DNA of 64,000 bases, from the NCBI RefSeq assembly GCF_014638845.1, contig NZ_BMFP01000007.1, positions 23,785-87,784 of the forward strand, given 5' to 3'. Both the position numbers and the translations under genes were made by a program. Each line of letters opens with the position of its first letter. Within the stretch, counting starts at the first letter, position 1. The notes beneath the pieces are model-generated. The model saw only the letters and a program-made list of their open reading frames with translations, made no database searches and was not told the DNA's origin. Below are positions 30,431-39,618 of the stretch, piece by piece. This DNA comes from Pontibacter amylolyticus (lineage in GTDB: Bacteria; Bacteroidota; Bacteroidia; Cytophagales; Hymenobacteraceae).

Positions 30431-31024
30431 AAGTACACACTACCCTACCTCCTATTGCCCCTGTCTTTTGTGGCGATTTTGGGAGCAGGCTGTCAGCAAC
30501 AGACAGACGAAGAAAAGACCATCGCCAGCACACACCCGAAACTGGAGGAGCGCCTGCAACGTGACTCCTTGCGTGGTCCCGACACCTTAGAACAGAACCC
30601 GGAGATATACGAGCGCTACCGCCTGCGCATGGATGCCTACCAGAGCGATGAGGCATTTCGGGTGCAGGAGGCCTACCGGGGGCGCCTGGCTCCTTTGGAT
30701 GAAGCCAGCCATACCGACGCCCGCCAATTCCGTACAGCCCTGCAGGAAGGCCTTAAACAAGGCGTAAACTTTGCCGGCAGGTATACAGTGGTCACAGTTG
30801 GGTGCGGCACAACCTGCCAGGAGCATTATGTGGTGGACCGCCAGAACGGCAAAGTGCTCGACAAGTTACAGAGCAGCACGGGCGCGCAGTTCAGTCCGGA
30901 TAGTCGCCTCTTCATCGTGAATCCACCGGACTCGTCCCATAACTATGTGGAGTGCCCTTACTGCGAGCCGGCTGCTTATGTGCTGGAGGAGGGGAAATTC
31001 CGTAAACTACCCCAGGGGCAATAA
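30425..31024 (+). CDS. Lipoprotein of unknown function
   Basis: A 199-residue protein. Signal peptide and lipobox are clear (LPLSFVAILGAGC). The C-terminal half has YTVVTVGCGTTCQEHYVVDR and SRLFIVNPPDSSHNYVECPYC, with paired cysteines that may form disulfides. Similar proteins are known only as hypothetical. The ATG in the second half of a 17-bp tandem repeat is the start. It is followed 14 nt later by another lipoprotein gene, so the two likely form an operon. Confidence 0.75.
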   Translation: MRKYTLPYLLLPLSFVAILGAGCQQQTDEEKTIASTHPKLEERLQRDSLRGPDTLEQNPEIYERYRLRMDAYQSDEAFRVQEAYRGRLAPLDEASHTDARQFRTALQEGLKQGVNFAGRYTVVTVGCGTTCQEHYVVDRQNGKVLDKLQSSTGAQFSPDSRLFIVNPPDSSHNYVECPYCEPAAYVLEEGKFRKLPQGQ

Positions 31025-31038
31025 CAAAAAACACCGCT

Positions 31039-31533
31039 ATGCACACGCTGCTATACCTGCTGAAACTTGGACTTGGTTTGGGACTGATCCTGGGCACAAG
31101 TTGCAGTACCGCCCGGAACAGCAATGTGCAAGCGCAGGATGCTCCTATGCTGCACTTCCAGAAAACACCCTGCCTCGGCACCTGCCCCTCCTACGAGGCA
31201 ACCATTCTGGAGAATGGCAGCATCCGCTACACAGGGTATAGCGATGTTCCGGTCATAGACACGGTTGTCTTTACGCTCCCGAAGCAGCAACTGGAAGAGC
31301 TCCGCCAGGAGATATCGCAACTAAACTACACCGAGTTGCAGGACACTTACCTGACCAATTGGAGCGACATGCCCTCCACGATCACAACTTTTTACAAGGC
31401 CGGCAAGGAGGTAAAGCGGGTGAAGCAGGAAGAAGGCGGACCAAAATCCCTGCTGGACTTCCAGGAGAAGGTGCATACCCTGCTCATGGGCTTAGCCGAT
31501 GCGGAAGCGAAGAGAAGGCTCCCCATCCGATAA
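31039..31533 (+). CDS. DUF6438-like lipoprotein
   Basis: A 164-residue protein with signal peptide and lipobox (LGLILGTSC). The segment FQKTPCLGTCPSYEATILENG is the hallmark of DUF6438 domains (P-C-x-G-x-C-P-x-Y). Function unknown. Second gene of a two-lipoprotein operon. Confidence 0.75.
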   Translation: MHTLLYLLKLGLGLGLILGTSCSTARNSNVQAQDAPMLHFQKTPCLGTCPSYEATILENGSIRYTGYSDVPVIDTVVFTLPKQQLEELRQEISQLNYTELQDTYLTNWSDMPSTITTFYKAGKEVKRVKQEEGGPKSLLDFQEKVHTLLMGLADAEAKRRLPIR

Positions 31534-32071
31534 AAGCTGAGAAACAAAATAACTCCCACCCATCTTTTTTTTCATTCCTCTAATCTTGCAGCCACCGTGT
31601 CCCGATTGGTTGCCTCATCCTGCGACAGCCCCTTTTTCAGCTATTGTATCTCAATAACACTAGTTTTAAATATAGGACAAACTCACGTTGTTGTTTTGAG
31701 AAATCAATAACCTAACCCAACTCAGGCCGTAAAAAAATACAGTGCCAAGGCAAAGAACTCTATTTGACAAGTAATATTTATATATGATATATATTTAAAT
31801 TTTCAAATAGCTGACTACGATAAGTTTTAATTCAAAATAAGCTATATAAATATGAAATAGCTTTCTTCAAAAAAGTCAGGTTCAAAAATATTCAAGGCCA
31901 GATTTTACAGAGTGAGCATAGACTGCCTTCAGGCACAAGGCTTAGTAGTGACCTTGATTTTAAAACAAAACCCAGGAAATAGATTTTCCAACGGATAATA
32001 AGATTTGGGTTGTGGAGTACCCAGGCTTTTCAAAGCAAATTACTCCTATGTACGATTTAACACACAAAACT
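31534..32071. other. Long AT-rich intergenic region
   Basis: About 540 bp without a convincing gene. The middle (31660-31900) is very AT-rich, with TATATATGATATATATTTAAA near 31780. It lacks the CAGGTATAG motif. No terminator or promoter box stands out. Confidence 0.5.
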
Positions 32072-32914
32072 ATGGAACGACAAACCGTGATTGGTATTTT
32101 CAATGAAGGTATAGACGCACAGGCTGCGGTGCAAAAGTTAGAGAGCACGCACCACATCGGCCGTGATAAAGTAGATATAGCAAACCCTGCCTCCGCTTCA
32201 GCAAAGCACGTGGGCAGCAGCACATCGGATAGAAACAACGACAGCGTAAGCGGTTTCTTCGGCTCATTGTTTGGCCAGAACGACGAAGCCAGTAAACATA
32301 CACAGGCAGCCCGCAAAGGCTGGGTAGTAACGGTGCACGCCGATTCCCGCCAGGAGGCTGAACAAGCTGCAGCAGTGCTGGATTCTTGTGGCGCCGTGGA
32401 CATAGACGAGCATGCTACACAAAGTAATATGCAGGCAGGCATGAACAGACCGCCGCAGGATACTACACAGACCAGAACCGGACAGACAGGTGATGCGAAC
32501 CAGACAATTCCGATTATGGAAGAGCGCATGAACGTAGGAAAACGCGAAGTAGAGCGTGGCGGCGTGCGCATGAGAAGCCGCATCGTGGAACGCCCGGTAG
32601 AAGAGCACCTGCGTTTGCGGGAAGAACACCTAGACATTGAACGCAACCAGGTGAACAGACCAGCAACCGACCGCGATTTCCAGAATTTCAAGGAAGGCGA
32701 AATCAATATCACAGAACGTGCGGAGGTGCCTGTGGTGAACAAAGAGGCCCGCGTAGTGGAAGAGGTGAAGGTCAGCAAGCACACCGAAGAGCGCGACGAA
32801 ACCGTACGTGGAACCGTGCGCAAAACGGATGTGGACATTGATAAACTGGATCGGGACAGAGACCAGGAGCTTCGTAACCGGGGCAACAATCCCGGCACTC
32901 CCCGGAATATTTAG
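32072..32914 (+). CDS. YsnF/AvaK-domain (DUF2382) stress protein
   Basis: A 280-residue soluble protein from start MERQTVIGIF; an earlier in-frame Met at 32048 is possible. The N-terminal part resembles the general-stress 17M-like domain (TVIGIFNEGIDAQAAVQKLE). The C-terminal part is a charged DUF2382 domain with repeated beta/turn units (IPIMEERMNVGKREVERGGV, EVPVVNKEARVVEEVKVSKH). Such proteins are linked to desiccation or osmotic stress, but their mechanism is unknown. The next gene encodes a second DUF2382 protein. Confidence 0.8.
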   Translation: MERQTVIGIFNEGIDAQAAVQKLESTHHIGRDKVDIANPASASAKHVGSSTSDRNNDSVSGFFGSLFGQNDEASKHTQAARKGWVVTVHADSRQEAEQAAAVLDSCGAVDIDEHATQSNMQAGMNRPPQDTTQTRTGQTGDANQTIPIMEERMNVGKREVERGGVRMRSRIVERPVEEHLRLREEHLDIERNQVNRPATDRDFQNFKEGEINITERAEVPVVNKEARVVEEVKVSKHTEERDETVRGTVRKTDVDIDKLDRDRDQELRNRGNNPGTPRNI

Positions 32915-32933
32915 GGAGAAGTCTAGTAAATAA

Positions 32934-32973
32934 GGCAGGAGGCAGTCATCATGTGGCTGCCTCTTGCTTTTTT
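32934..32973 (+). terminator. Terminator after the first YsnF/AvaK gene
   Basis: Stem around GAGGCAG / CTGCCTC with T6 tail. Confidence 0.6.
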
Positions 32974-33065
32974 ACAGAAGGGAGGCAGGCTATTAACAAA
33001 CAGAAAGCCAGGAACTATACCTTGCCCCGCCCGTAGTAAATTGATGAAGCTAAGCCCCATACACC

Positions 33066-33599
33066 ATGAGCAAGAAAACAGACAAACTTAAATCGGAATT
33101 TGACGAAAAACTGCACGAAAGCCAGTCCAGCAGCCCAATGGAAAATCGTGACATACAGGATGCGTATGGCCGTGAGCGGGAAAAACTGGACGTTGACATT
33201 GAATACAACAAGACCATACCCGTAATTGAAGAGCAGTTGCGGGTGGATAAAGAAGTAAGGGAAACAGGTAGCGTACACATCGCCAAAGATGTGCACCGCG
33301 AAAATGTGGACCTGGATTTGCCCATCATACACGAAGAGGCAGAAATAGAGCGCGTCGAGATAAACCAGTACGTAGACACTCCTCCCCCTCCTGTGCGCTA
33401 CGAGGGAGACAAGATGATTATACCTGTGCTAAAGGAAGTGCTGGTCGTGGAGAAGCGCCTGCTGGTGGTGGAAGAAATTCATGTGACCAAAAGGCGTACC
33501 GAGGAGCATAATACCGAGCATGTAGAACTGCTGCGGGAAGAAATACGCGTCGAGCGGAAGCAGAACAGCCCGGAAGGACCCGAACGCTCAACGCATTAA
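33066..33599 (+). CDS. DUF2382 (YsnF/AvaK) protein
   Basis: A 177-residue, highly charged protein. It shares the unit TIPVIEEQLRVDKEVRETGSV with the preceding gene product and repeats it in IIPVLKEVLVVEKRLLVVEE. It has no signal peptide and a proline-rich break (VDTPPPPV). Likely a paralogue produced by duplication, with a terminator between the two genes. Confidence 0.8.
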   Translation: MSKKTDKLKSEFDEKLHESQSSSPMENRDIQDAYGREREKLDVDIEYNKTIPVIEEQLRVDKEVRETGSVHIAKDVHRENVDLDLPIIHEEAEIERVEINQYVDTPPPPVRYEGDKMIIPVLKEVLVVEKRLLVVEEIHVTKRRTEEHNTEHVELLREEIRVERKQNSPEGPERSTH

Positions 33600-33659
33600 A
33601 CGCAGTGGGGTAAAATATATAGTTCCACGGAACGTTATGGATGGAGCGAACCCAGGGAA

Positions 33660-33700
33660 CAAGCGGGTCCGGCAGCTAACCAGGCAGTCGGGCCCGCTTG
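33660..33700 (+). terminator. Putative terminator after the second YsnF/AvaK gene
   Basis: Stem CAAGCGGGTCC / GGGCCCGCTTG separated by about 20 nt, followed by CGTTTAT. The T run is weak. Confidence 0.45.
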
Positions 33701-33843
33701 CGTTTATGTCGCTTAAAACCCGCCTATTTCCTGACCTGCCGCATTTCCGTCATCCCGCCCCGGAATGTGGATAACCCTCGAAATCGTGGATAAAAATATA
33801 CTTCTTCGGGCGTGGAACATCATACGTTCTGTACAAAAAACAG

Positions 33844-33851
33844 TATCTTTG
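33844..33851 (+). promoter_or_regulatory. -7 promoter box TATCTTTG of the par/dapB/lepB operon
   Basis: Exact TAnnTTTG match 48 nt upstream of the first gene of a six-gene operon. Confidence 0.6.
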
Positions 33852-33899
33852 TAAAAGTTCTATACCCGGAATGGGCTAACAGATTAAAAATTGCAAACT

Positions 33900-34580
33900 A
33901 TGGAAATAACGTATTACGGACAGTCCTGCTTTCTTTTCAAAATCGGTGAGCACCGCATTCTGTTCGATCCGTTCATCTCCCCGAACGAATTAGCCAAAGA
34001 CATTGACGTAGACAGCATCAAGGCCGATTACATCCTGCTGTCGCACGGTCACCAGGACCACGTGCACGATGCCGAGCGCATTGCCAAAAACAATGATGCC
34101 ACCATTGTAGCCAATTTTGAGATAGTGAGCTGGTACGAAGCGAAAGGTATAGAAAAAACCCACCCCATGAATACCGGCGGCAAGGTAACCCTGCCGTTTG
34201 GCACTGTGAAAATGGTGAACGCCGTGCATTCCAGCTCCTTGCCGGATGGCACTTATGCAGGCATAGCAGGCGGATTTGTGGTGGAAACAGAGAATCAGAC
34301 ATTTTATTTTGCCGGTGATACGGCCCTTACCTACGACATGAAGCTGATCCCGGAGCAGTTTGACCTGGACTTTGCTTTGCTGCCGATCGGCGACAACTTC
34401 ACCATGGACATCCACGATGCCCTGGTGGCAGCGGATTTTGTGCAGGTAGATATGGTGATCGGCATGCACTACGATACTTTCCCCTACATCCAGATAGACC
34501 ATCAGGAAGTGAAGGAAGTGGCGCAGATGGCCGGCAAAGAACTAATATTGATGGAGATAGGTCAGACTATAAACCTATAA
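33900..34580 (+). CDS. UPF0173 metal-dependent hydrolase (MBL fold)
   Basis: A 226-residue metallo-beta-lactamase fold protein. Metal-binding motif SHGHQDHVHDAE fits H-x-H-x-D-H, with further ligands in HSSSLPDG, FAGDTALTYDM and GMHYDTFP. The ATG at 33900 is preferred to a TTG three codons earlier. Substrate unknown. First gene of the operon; 7 nt before parA. Confidence 0.85.
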   Translation: MEITYYGQSCFLFKIGEHRILFDPFISPNELAKDIDVDSIKADYILLSHGHQDHVHDAERIAKNNDATIVANFEIVSWYEAKGIEKTHPMNTGGKVTLPFGTVKMVNAVHSSSLPDGTYAGIAGGFVVETENQTFYFAGDTALTYDMKLIPEQFDLDFALLPIGDNFTMDIHDALVAADFVQVDMVIGMHYDTFPYIQIDHQEVKEVAQMAGKELILMEIGQTINL

Positions 34581-34587
34581 TTTTTAG

Positions 34588-35370
34588 ATGGGAAAGATAA
34601 TAGCGGTTGCAAACCAAAAAGGTGGCGTAGGCAAGACCACCACAGCCATAAACCTGGCTGCGAGCCTGGCAGCCCTCGAGTATAAGACATTGCTGGTTGA
34701 CGCAGACCCACAGGCTAACGCCACATCGGGACTCGGCTTCGACCCTGCCAGTATTACCACCAGCATTTACGAATGCATGGTGGAAGACGTGACGATTCAG
34801 GACATCATTCTGAACTCACCGAACATCGAGTTTCTGGACCTGATCCCGTCGCACATCGACCTGGTGGGCGCTGAGGTGGAGATGATCAACGTTCCGAACC
34901 GGGAGGAGAAGATGCGCGAGGCGCTGGCTCCGCTCAAGGAGGTATATGACTTCATCATCATCGACTGCTCCCCTTCGCTGGGCCTGATCACGGTGAACTC
35001 TTTGACAGCAGCAGACTCAGTGATCATACCGGTGCAGTGCGAGTACTTCGCTTTGGAAGGCTTGGGTAAACTCCTGAATACCATTAAGATCATTCAGTCG
35101 CGCCTGAACACTGAGCTGGCCATAGAGGGCATTTTGCTGACGATGTACGACGTGCGTCTGCGCCTAAGCAACCAGGTGGTGGAAGAAGTGCAGACGCACT
35201 TCCAGCAGATGGTATTCGACACCATTATACCCAGAAACGTGAAGTTGAGCGAGTCGCCCAGCTTTGGTATACCTGCCCTGTTGCACGATGCAGAGAGCAA
35301 GGGCGCGATGAGCTACCTGAACCTCGCCCGCGAGATAGCAGAGAAGAACAGCGTTGCGCTGGCGAAATAA
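34588..35370 (+). CDS. parA: ParA-family chromosome partitioning ATPase
   Basis: A 260-residue Soj-like ATPase. The deviant Walker A motif KGGVGKTT lies at about residues 10-17, Walker B in [11 protein letters not shown], and [14 protein letters not shown] follows the first strand. It works with ParB to move replication origins apart. Located 12 nt before parB. Confidence 0.95.
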   Translation: MGKIIAVANQKGGVGKTTTAINLAASLAALEYKTLLVDADPQANATSGLGFDPASITTSIYECMVEDVTIQDIILNSPNIEFLDLIPSHIDLVGAEVEMINVPNREEKMREALAPLKEVYDFIIIDCSPSLGLITVNSLTAADSVIIPVQCEYFALEGLGKLLNTIKIIQSRLNTELAIEGILLTMYDVRLRLSNQVVEEVQTHFQQMVFDTIIPRNVKLSESPSFGIPALLHDAESKGAMSYLNLAREIAEKNSVALAK

Positions 35371-35382
35371 CCTTACGATTAC

Positions 35383-36300
35383 ATGTCCGATAACAAGAAA
35401 CAAGCAGCAGTACGCAAAGGCGGTCTCGGCCGGGGCCTTGGCTCTCTTCTGGAGGGTAACAAATACACCGGCAAAACTGCCGAATCTACCACCATTAACG
35501 AAGTCAATACCATCGCAGATATAGCCATTGACCAGATACAGACGAACCCTTTCCAGCCCCGCACGCATTTTGACCAGACGGCGCTGGAGGAATTGGCTGA
35601 GTCTATCCGCATACAGGGCATTATTCAGCCTATCACCGTTCGTCAGCTTGATCAGAACACTTATCAGCTGATATCGGGTGAACGCCGTTACCAGGCCGCC
35701 AAAATGGCCGGTCTGACCGAGATCCCGGCGTACATCCGCAAGGCCGACGACCAGCAGATGCTGGAAATGGCCCTGATCGAGAACATCCAGCGTGAAAACC
35801 TGAATGCCATCGAGATTGCCCTCTCCTACCAGCGTCTGCTCACCGAGTGTAGCCTAAAGCAGGAGGAACTAGGCGACCGCGTGGGCAAGAAGCGCACGAC
35901 TGTGACCAACTACCTGCGCCTGCTCAAGCTGCCGCCGGATATCCAGATCGCCCTGCGCGACAATGTGATCAGCATGGGCCACGCCAGAGCGCTGATCAAC
36001 ATCGACACCATCGACAAGCAGCTCGAAATTTTCCGCAAAGTGGTGGCTGAAGAGCTGTCGGTGCGCAAGGTGGAAGAACTGGTACGCAATGTGCAGAATG
36101 CGAGCAAAAAGCCGGATCCGCAACAAAAACTGGTCTTCAACAAGTATGATGATGAGTTGAAGGGCGTGGAGAAAAAGCTTTCTTCGCAATTTGGCACCAA
36201 GATTATGGTGAAAGCCAACAACGACGGCAAGGGCGAGATTAAGATCCCGTTTGTGTCGGTGGAGGAGCTGAACCGTATTCTGGAGATTCTGAACTACTAA
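35383..36300 (+). CDS. parB: ParB/Spo0J chromosome partitioning protein
   Basis: A 305-residue CTP-dependent DNA clamp. The N-terminal CTP-binding domain contains NPFQPRTHF, GIIQPITVR and GERRYQAAK, with ENIQRENLN as the second motif. A helix-turn-helix (KQEELGDRVGKKRTTVTNYL) reads parS, and a C-terminal dimer domain follows. No parS-like site (GTTTCACGTGAAAC type) was spotted in the window. Confidence 0.95.
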   Translation: MSDNKKQAAVRKGGLGRGLGSLLEGNKYTGKTAESTTINEVNTIADIAIDQIQTNPFQPRTHFDQTALEELAESIRIQGIIQPITVRQLDQNTYQLISGERRYQAAKMAGLTEIPAYIRKADDQQMLEMALIENIQRENLNAIEIALSYQRLLTECSLKQEELGDRVGKKRTTVTNYLRLLKLPPDIQIALRDNVISMGHARALINIDTIDKQLEIFRKVVAEELSVRKVEELVRNVQNASKKPDPQQKLVFNKYDDELKGVEKKLSSQFGTKIMVKANNDGKGEIKIPFVSVEELNRILEILNY

Positions 36301-36309
36301 GAGAACAGC

Positions 36310-36975
36310 ATGAGGTTAGCGCCAGGTATAGCTTTATTGGTGGTATTACTCTTTTCGCAGCTGCTGCCATCGCAGGCCAGCGCGCAGGTGGTCACTTCCG
36401 GCCCGGACTCGGTGTTGGTCATTACCTCCGAAGCAGATACCGCGCAGCAGAAGCAGTTTTTCCTGAGCGGCTTCAAAAACCTCGGGCGGCCCGGACGCGC
36501 AGCGCTTTTCTCGGCCGTTATACCCGGTGCAGGTCAGGTATACAACGGCGCCTGGTGGAAAGTGCCCATCATTTATGCCACGGGCGGCGTTTTGGGCTAC
36601 TTCATCATCGACAACAACAACAAGTTCCAGGACTTCCGGACGGCATTGAACATCCGGACAGGACGTAGCGATCAGTTTATTCAGGTATACGATGCCTATT
36701 ATTACGACAGGATATACGGTGCTGCTAACACAGTTGGAACCAAGAACCTGCGTTCGAGCCGCGATTTTTACCGCCGCAACCGCGACCTGACCATTATACT
36801 TTCGGTGCTGGCCTACGGCATGCAGATAGCGGAAGCCTATGTACACGGTCACCTGCGCGAGTTTGACGTGAGCGACAACCTGAGTTTGCGCGTGCAGCCC
36901 GACGTATTCCGCACACCGGCCGCCAACAGCGTTACGCCCGGACTTACCCTTACTTTATACACCCGAACTAAATGA
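36310..36975 (+). CDS. DUF5683 domain protein
   Basis: A 221-residue membrane protein with a signal peptide (LVVLLFSQLLPSQASAQ). The conserved part RAALFSAVIPGAGQVYNGAWW and a TM helix (IIYATGGVLGYFIID) are typical of DUF5683, a Bacteroidota envelope family found between parB and dapB. Function unknown. Overlaps dapB by 4 nt (ATGA). Confidence 0.85.
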   Translation: MRLAPGIALLVVLLFSQLLPSQASAQVVTSGPDSVLVITSEADTAQQKQFFLSGFKNLGRPGRAALFSAVIPGAGQVYNGAWWKVPIIYATGGVLGYFIIDNNNKFQDFRTALNIRTGRSDQFIQVYDAYYYDRIYGAANTVGTKNLRSSRDFYRRNRDLTIILSVLAYGMQIAEAYVHGHLREFDVSDNLSLRVQPDVFRTPAANSVTPGLTLTLYTRTK

Positions 36976-37688
36976 GAATCCTGTTGATAGGCTATGGCAA
37001 GATGGGGAAAACCATTGAGCAGATGGCCCTTGCCAAAGGCCACCAGATAGCCGGCACCATCGACCATACCAATGCCGAAACGCTGGAAAATTACAGCCCA
37101 GCCAACACAGATGTTGCCATAGAATTTACCCACCCGGAGGCTGCTTTCGGGAATATTTCCTACTGCCTAAAGCAAGGTATACCGGTAGTTTCCGGCTCCA
37201 CGGGCTGGCTCGACCGGTATAGCGAAGCCGTGCAACTTTGCGAGGAAAACAAGGGCGCTTTCTTCTATGCTTCCAATTATAGCGTGGGCGTTAATTTGTT
37301 TTTCCATTTTAACGAATATATTGCCAATAAAATGAAGGCATATCAGGAGTACAATGTCTCTATCCGCGAGATCCACCACCTCCAGAAGGTCGACAAGCCG
37401 AGCGGCACAGGCATCACCACCGCCGAAGGTATATTGGCCAGCTACCCTACCCTGCAAGGCTGGGCGGCTGACGATGACTCGGATAAATCGAAGCTGAACA
37501 TTATATCGGAGCGTGAGCCGGATGTGGTAGGTACCCACATCGTGACCTACGCGTCGGAAGTAGACAAAATAGAACTGGGCCACATTGCCCACAGCCGTGC
37601 CGGTTTTGCCGAAGGCGCCCTGATGGCAGCCGAGTGGCTCAAAGACCGCCAGGGAGTGTACGGCATGAAAGACATGCTCAACCTGTAG
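36972..37688 (+). CDS. dapB: 4-hydroxy-tetrahydrodipicolinate reductase
   Basis: A 238-residue NAD(P)H enzyme of lysine/diaminopimelate synthesis. The nucleotide motif GYGKMGK lies at residues 7-13, and EFTHPEAA follows. The catalytic HH and K-P-S-G-T motif is in EIHHLQKVDKPSGTGITTAE. Start codon overlaps the stop of the DUF5683 gene, indicating coupling. Confidence 0.95.
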   Translation: MRILLIGYGKMGKTIEQMALAKGHQIAGTIDHTNAETLENYSPANTDVAIEFTHPEAAFGNISYCLKQGIPVVSGSTGWLDRYSEAVQLCEENKGAFFYASNYSVGVNLFFHFNEYIANKMKAYQEYNVSIREIHHLQKVDKPSGTGITTAEGILASYPTLQGWAADDDSDKSKLNIISEREPDVVGTHIVTYASEVDKIELGHIAHSRAGFAEGALMAAEWLKDRQGVYGMKDMLNL

Positions 37689-37706
37689 AAACAAAACGCT
37701 TTATAC

Positions 37707-38806
37707 ATGAAAGTAAAGTTTTGGGAGAAGAAGCCCGTCAACAAGGCGCCTAAAAAGAAGAAGAGCTTTGCACGCGAGTGGGGCGACGCCATCCTGTTCG
37801 CCGTTATCGCGGCCAGTTTGATCCGCTGGGCTACCTTTGAGGCCTACACCATCCCGACGCCTTCTATGGAGAAGACCCTGTTGGTAGGTGACTTCCTGTT
37901 CGTGAGCAAGCTACATTATGGTCCCCGCACTCCGATCACGCCGCTGCAGGTGCCGCTCACGCACCAGACCATCTGGGGCACCAACATCCCCTCCTACTCC
38001 GACGCGATCCAGCTGAAGTCATACCGACTGCCTGGCTTCTCTGAAGTGAAGCGCAACGACGTGGTGGTGTTCAACTACCCACCGGAGGAACACCACCCGG
38101 CTGATTTGCGCACCAATTACATCAAGCGCTGCATCGGTATTGCCGGCGACTCCATTGAGTTGCGTAACATGCAGGTATACATTAACGGGCAGGCTGCTGA
38201 AAACCCGGAGAAGATACAGTACAAGTACTTCCTCTCTACGGAGCAGCGCCTGGCAGAGAAGTTTTTCCTGGAGCGTGACATCACGGACGTGATCCAGTGG
38301 CAAGGCGGGTATATTGTAGATACATCCCCTGAGAAAGCGAAGGCCCTCGCCCAGCTTGATTTCATTAAAGACGCTACGCTCCTGATGGACGAGGCAGGTA
38401 AAGGCGATGCCGAGGTGTTCCCGCATGTGCCGAGCAAGTACGAATGGAACAAGGACAACTTCGGTCCGCTTTACATCCCGAAAGAAGGCGCTACTGTAGC
38501 GATTACACCTGAAACGCTGCCTTTCTACGAAAAGGTGATCTGGGTTACGAGCACAACGAAAACGCCGAGGTTCGTGACGGCAAGCTGTTCATCGACGGTG
38601 CAGAAGCCACGAGCTATACCTTTAAGCAGGACTACTACTTTATGATGGGCGACAACCGCCACAACTCCCTCGACTCCCGCTACTGGGGCTTCGTACCAGC
38701 CGACCACATCGTGGGCAAAGCCGTCATGATCTGGATGTCCACCGACCCCTACGGCGGCTTCCTCGACAAGATCCGATGGAGCCGACTGTTTAAGACGATC
38801 GAGTAA
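37707..38806 (+). CDS. lepB: Signal peptidase I, frameshifted near the C-terminus
   Basis: Membrane serine protease that removes signal peptides. N-terminal TM helix (AILFAVIAASLIRWATFEA), catalytic Ser in TIPTPSMEKTLLVGD and catalytic Lys in NYIKRCIGIAGDSIELR are in the first frame. After LPFYEKVIW at about 38540 the frame breaks and would end at 38645. The conserved end (YYFMMGDNRHNSLDSRYWGF, then HIVGKAVMIW) is in another frame up to the TAA at 38804-38806. One extra G in the GGG at 38542-38544 restores a full protein of about 366 residues. lepB is normally essential, so a sequencing error is the simplest cause. Confidence 0.9.
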
Positions 38807-38825
38807 GGTATAGGTCTACGAAATG

Positions 38826-38864
38826 AAACCGCCAGTTCTGAGAAGAGCTGGCGGTTTTTTTGTT
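38826..38864 (+). terminator. Terminator of the parAB-dapB-lepB operon
   Basis: Stem AAACCGCCAGTTCT / AGAGCTGGCGGTTT with GAGA loop and a T7 tail. Confidence 0.9.
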
Positions 38865-38951
38865 TTAAGGGTTATGTTATTTGGTAAATGGAATATTGTA
38901 TATTTGGTATAGAAGACTGAGGATTCTGCTGCTGTACAGATATACCTCCAT

Positions 38952-38997
38952 ACATAGTGCAGATTGTAGGAGTAGGTGCTCCTGCTATACCATAGTT
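38952..38997 (+). other. attI-like leader of cassette array 1
   Basis: A 46-bp segment aligns without gaps to the minus strand of 56501-56546 with 36 identities. Shared blocks are ACATAGTGCAGA, GGAGTAGGT, CTCCTGCTA and TAGTT. GGAG(TAGGTG)CTCC can form a small hairpin. It ends exactly at the TT where the first cassette begins, as an integron attI does. Integration-site role is inference. Confidence 0.65.
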
Positions 38998-39028
38998 GGC
39001 AGCAATACACATAAGAACAGTGAACAAA

Positions 39029-39514
39029 ATGGAATTGAACCAGGCAGACAGGGGTAGAATCAAGGTAGAAATCAAGTTGCCTTTGATTCTTGGACTTCTT
39101 TTTTCCATTGCGTTACTGGCTTTAATATTTGTAGTTCCAAGCATTTTGTTTTCATTAAATAAGCCAACAGAAACAGACGAATTTATCAAGAGAGGATTGT
39201 TTATCTTGGTTCTGTTGCTCTTGCCTATGCTCAGTATATCATGGAAGAGCATTATAAAGTACATCGACCTAAAGAAGGGAAATAAAATACGATTTCGAAC
39301 AGCAGACTATGAAATCACAAAGGAAAAAGAAGGCTACACTTTACGAATAAGAACTCCACTGAAATTGAAATATAATCTCTATGACAAATTACCCGAATTG
39401 ATAAAGCCGAGAGAGCCAATAACGATTGAATTGACAGCTTTAAGCAAGACTCTACTTTTCATCTCACAAGACAGTGAAAATTTATTAGAGAAGGTGGAGA
39501 GGGAAAACGATTAA
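39029..39514 (+). CDS. Cassette-borne membrane protein of unknown function
   Basis: A 161-residue protein. Two TM helices (LPLILGLLFSIALLALIFVV and GLFILVLLLLPMLSI) precede a charged cytoplasmic domain of about 95 residues. Family not recognised. The gene is visibly AT-rich and uses AT-ending codons unlike lepB or parB. It lies between GTTGGCAGCA (38995-39004) and its exact reverse complement at 39531-39540, the borders of the first cassette of array 1. Confidence 0.7.
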   Translation: MELNQADRGRIKVEIKLPLILGLLFSIALLALIFVVPSILFSLNKPTETDEFIKRGLFILVLLLLPMLSISWKSIIKYIDLKKGNKIRFRTADYEITKEKEGYTLRIRTPLKLKYNLYDKLPELIKPREPITIELTALSKTLLFISQDSENLLEKVEREND

Positions 39515-39530
39515 CGCATACAAGAAGCAC

Positions 39531-39600
39531 TGCTGCCAACACAGCACATAAGCCAAGCTTCGGCTGCGCCTCGCTCGCTTTATGTACCACACCGTTAGGT
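39531..39600 (+). other. attC-like site D (cassette 1 of array 1)
   Basis: The site begins TGCTGCCAAC and ends CCGTTAGGT; GTTAGGT fits the integron R' consensus GTTRRRY. Arms with unpaired bases (ACAGCACATAAGC and GCTTTATGTACCACACC) flank a core TTCGGCTGCGCCTCGCTCG shared with the sites at 55 and 56 kb. Length about 67-70 nt. Confidence 0.7.
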
Positions 39601-39618
39601 CAAATGATAAAATAATAA

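Noticed and set aside
34588-36300. parS site near parAB
   Set aside because: Looked for GTTTCACGTGAAAC-type palindromes in and around the operon; none seen.
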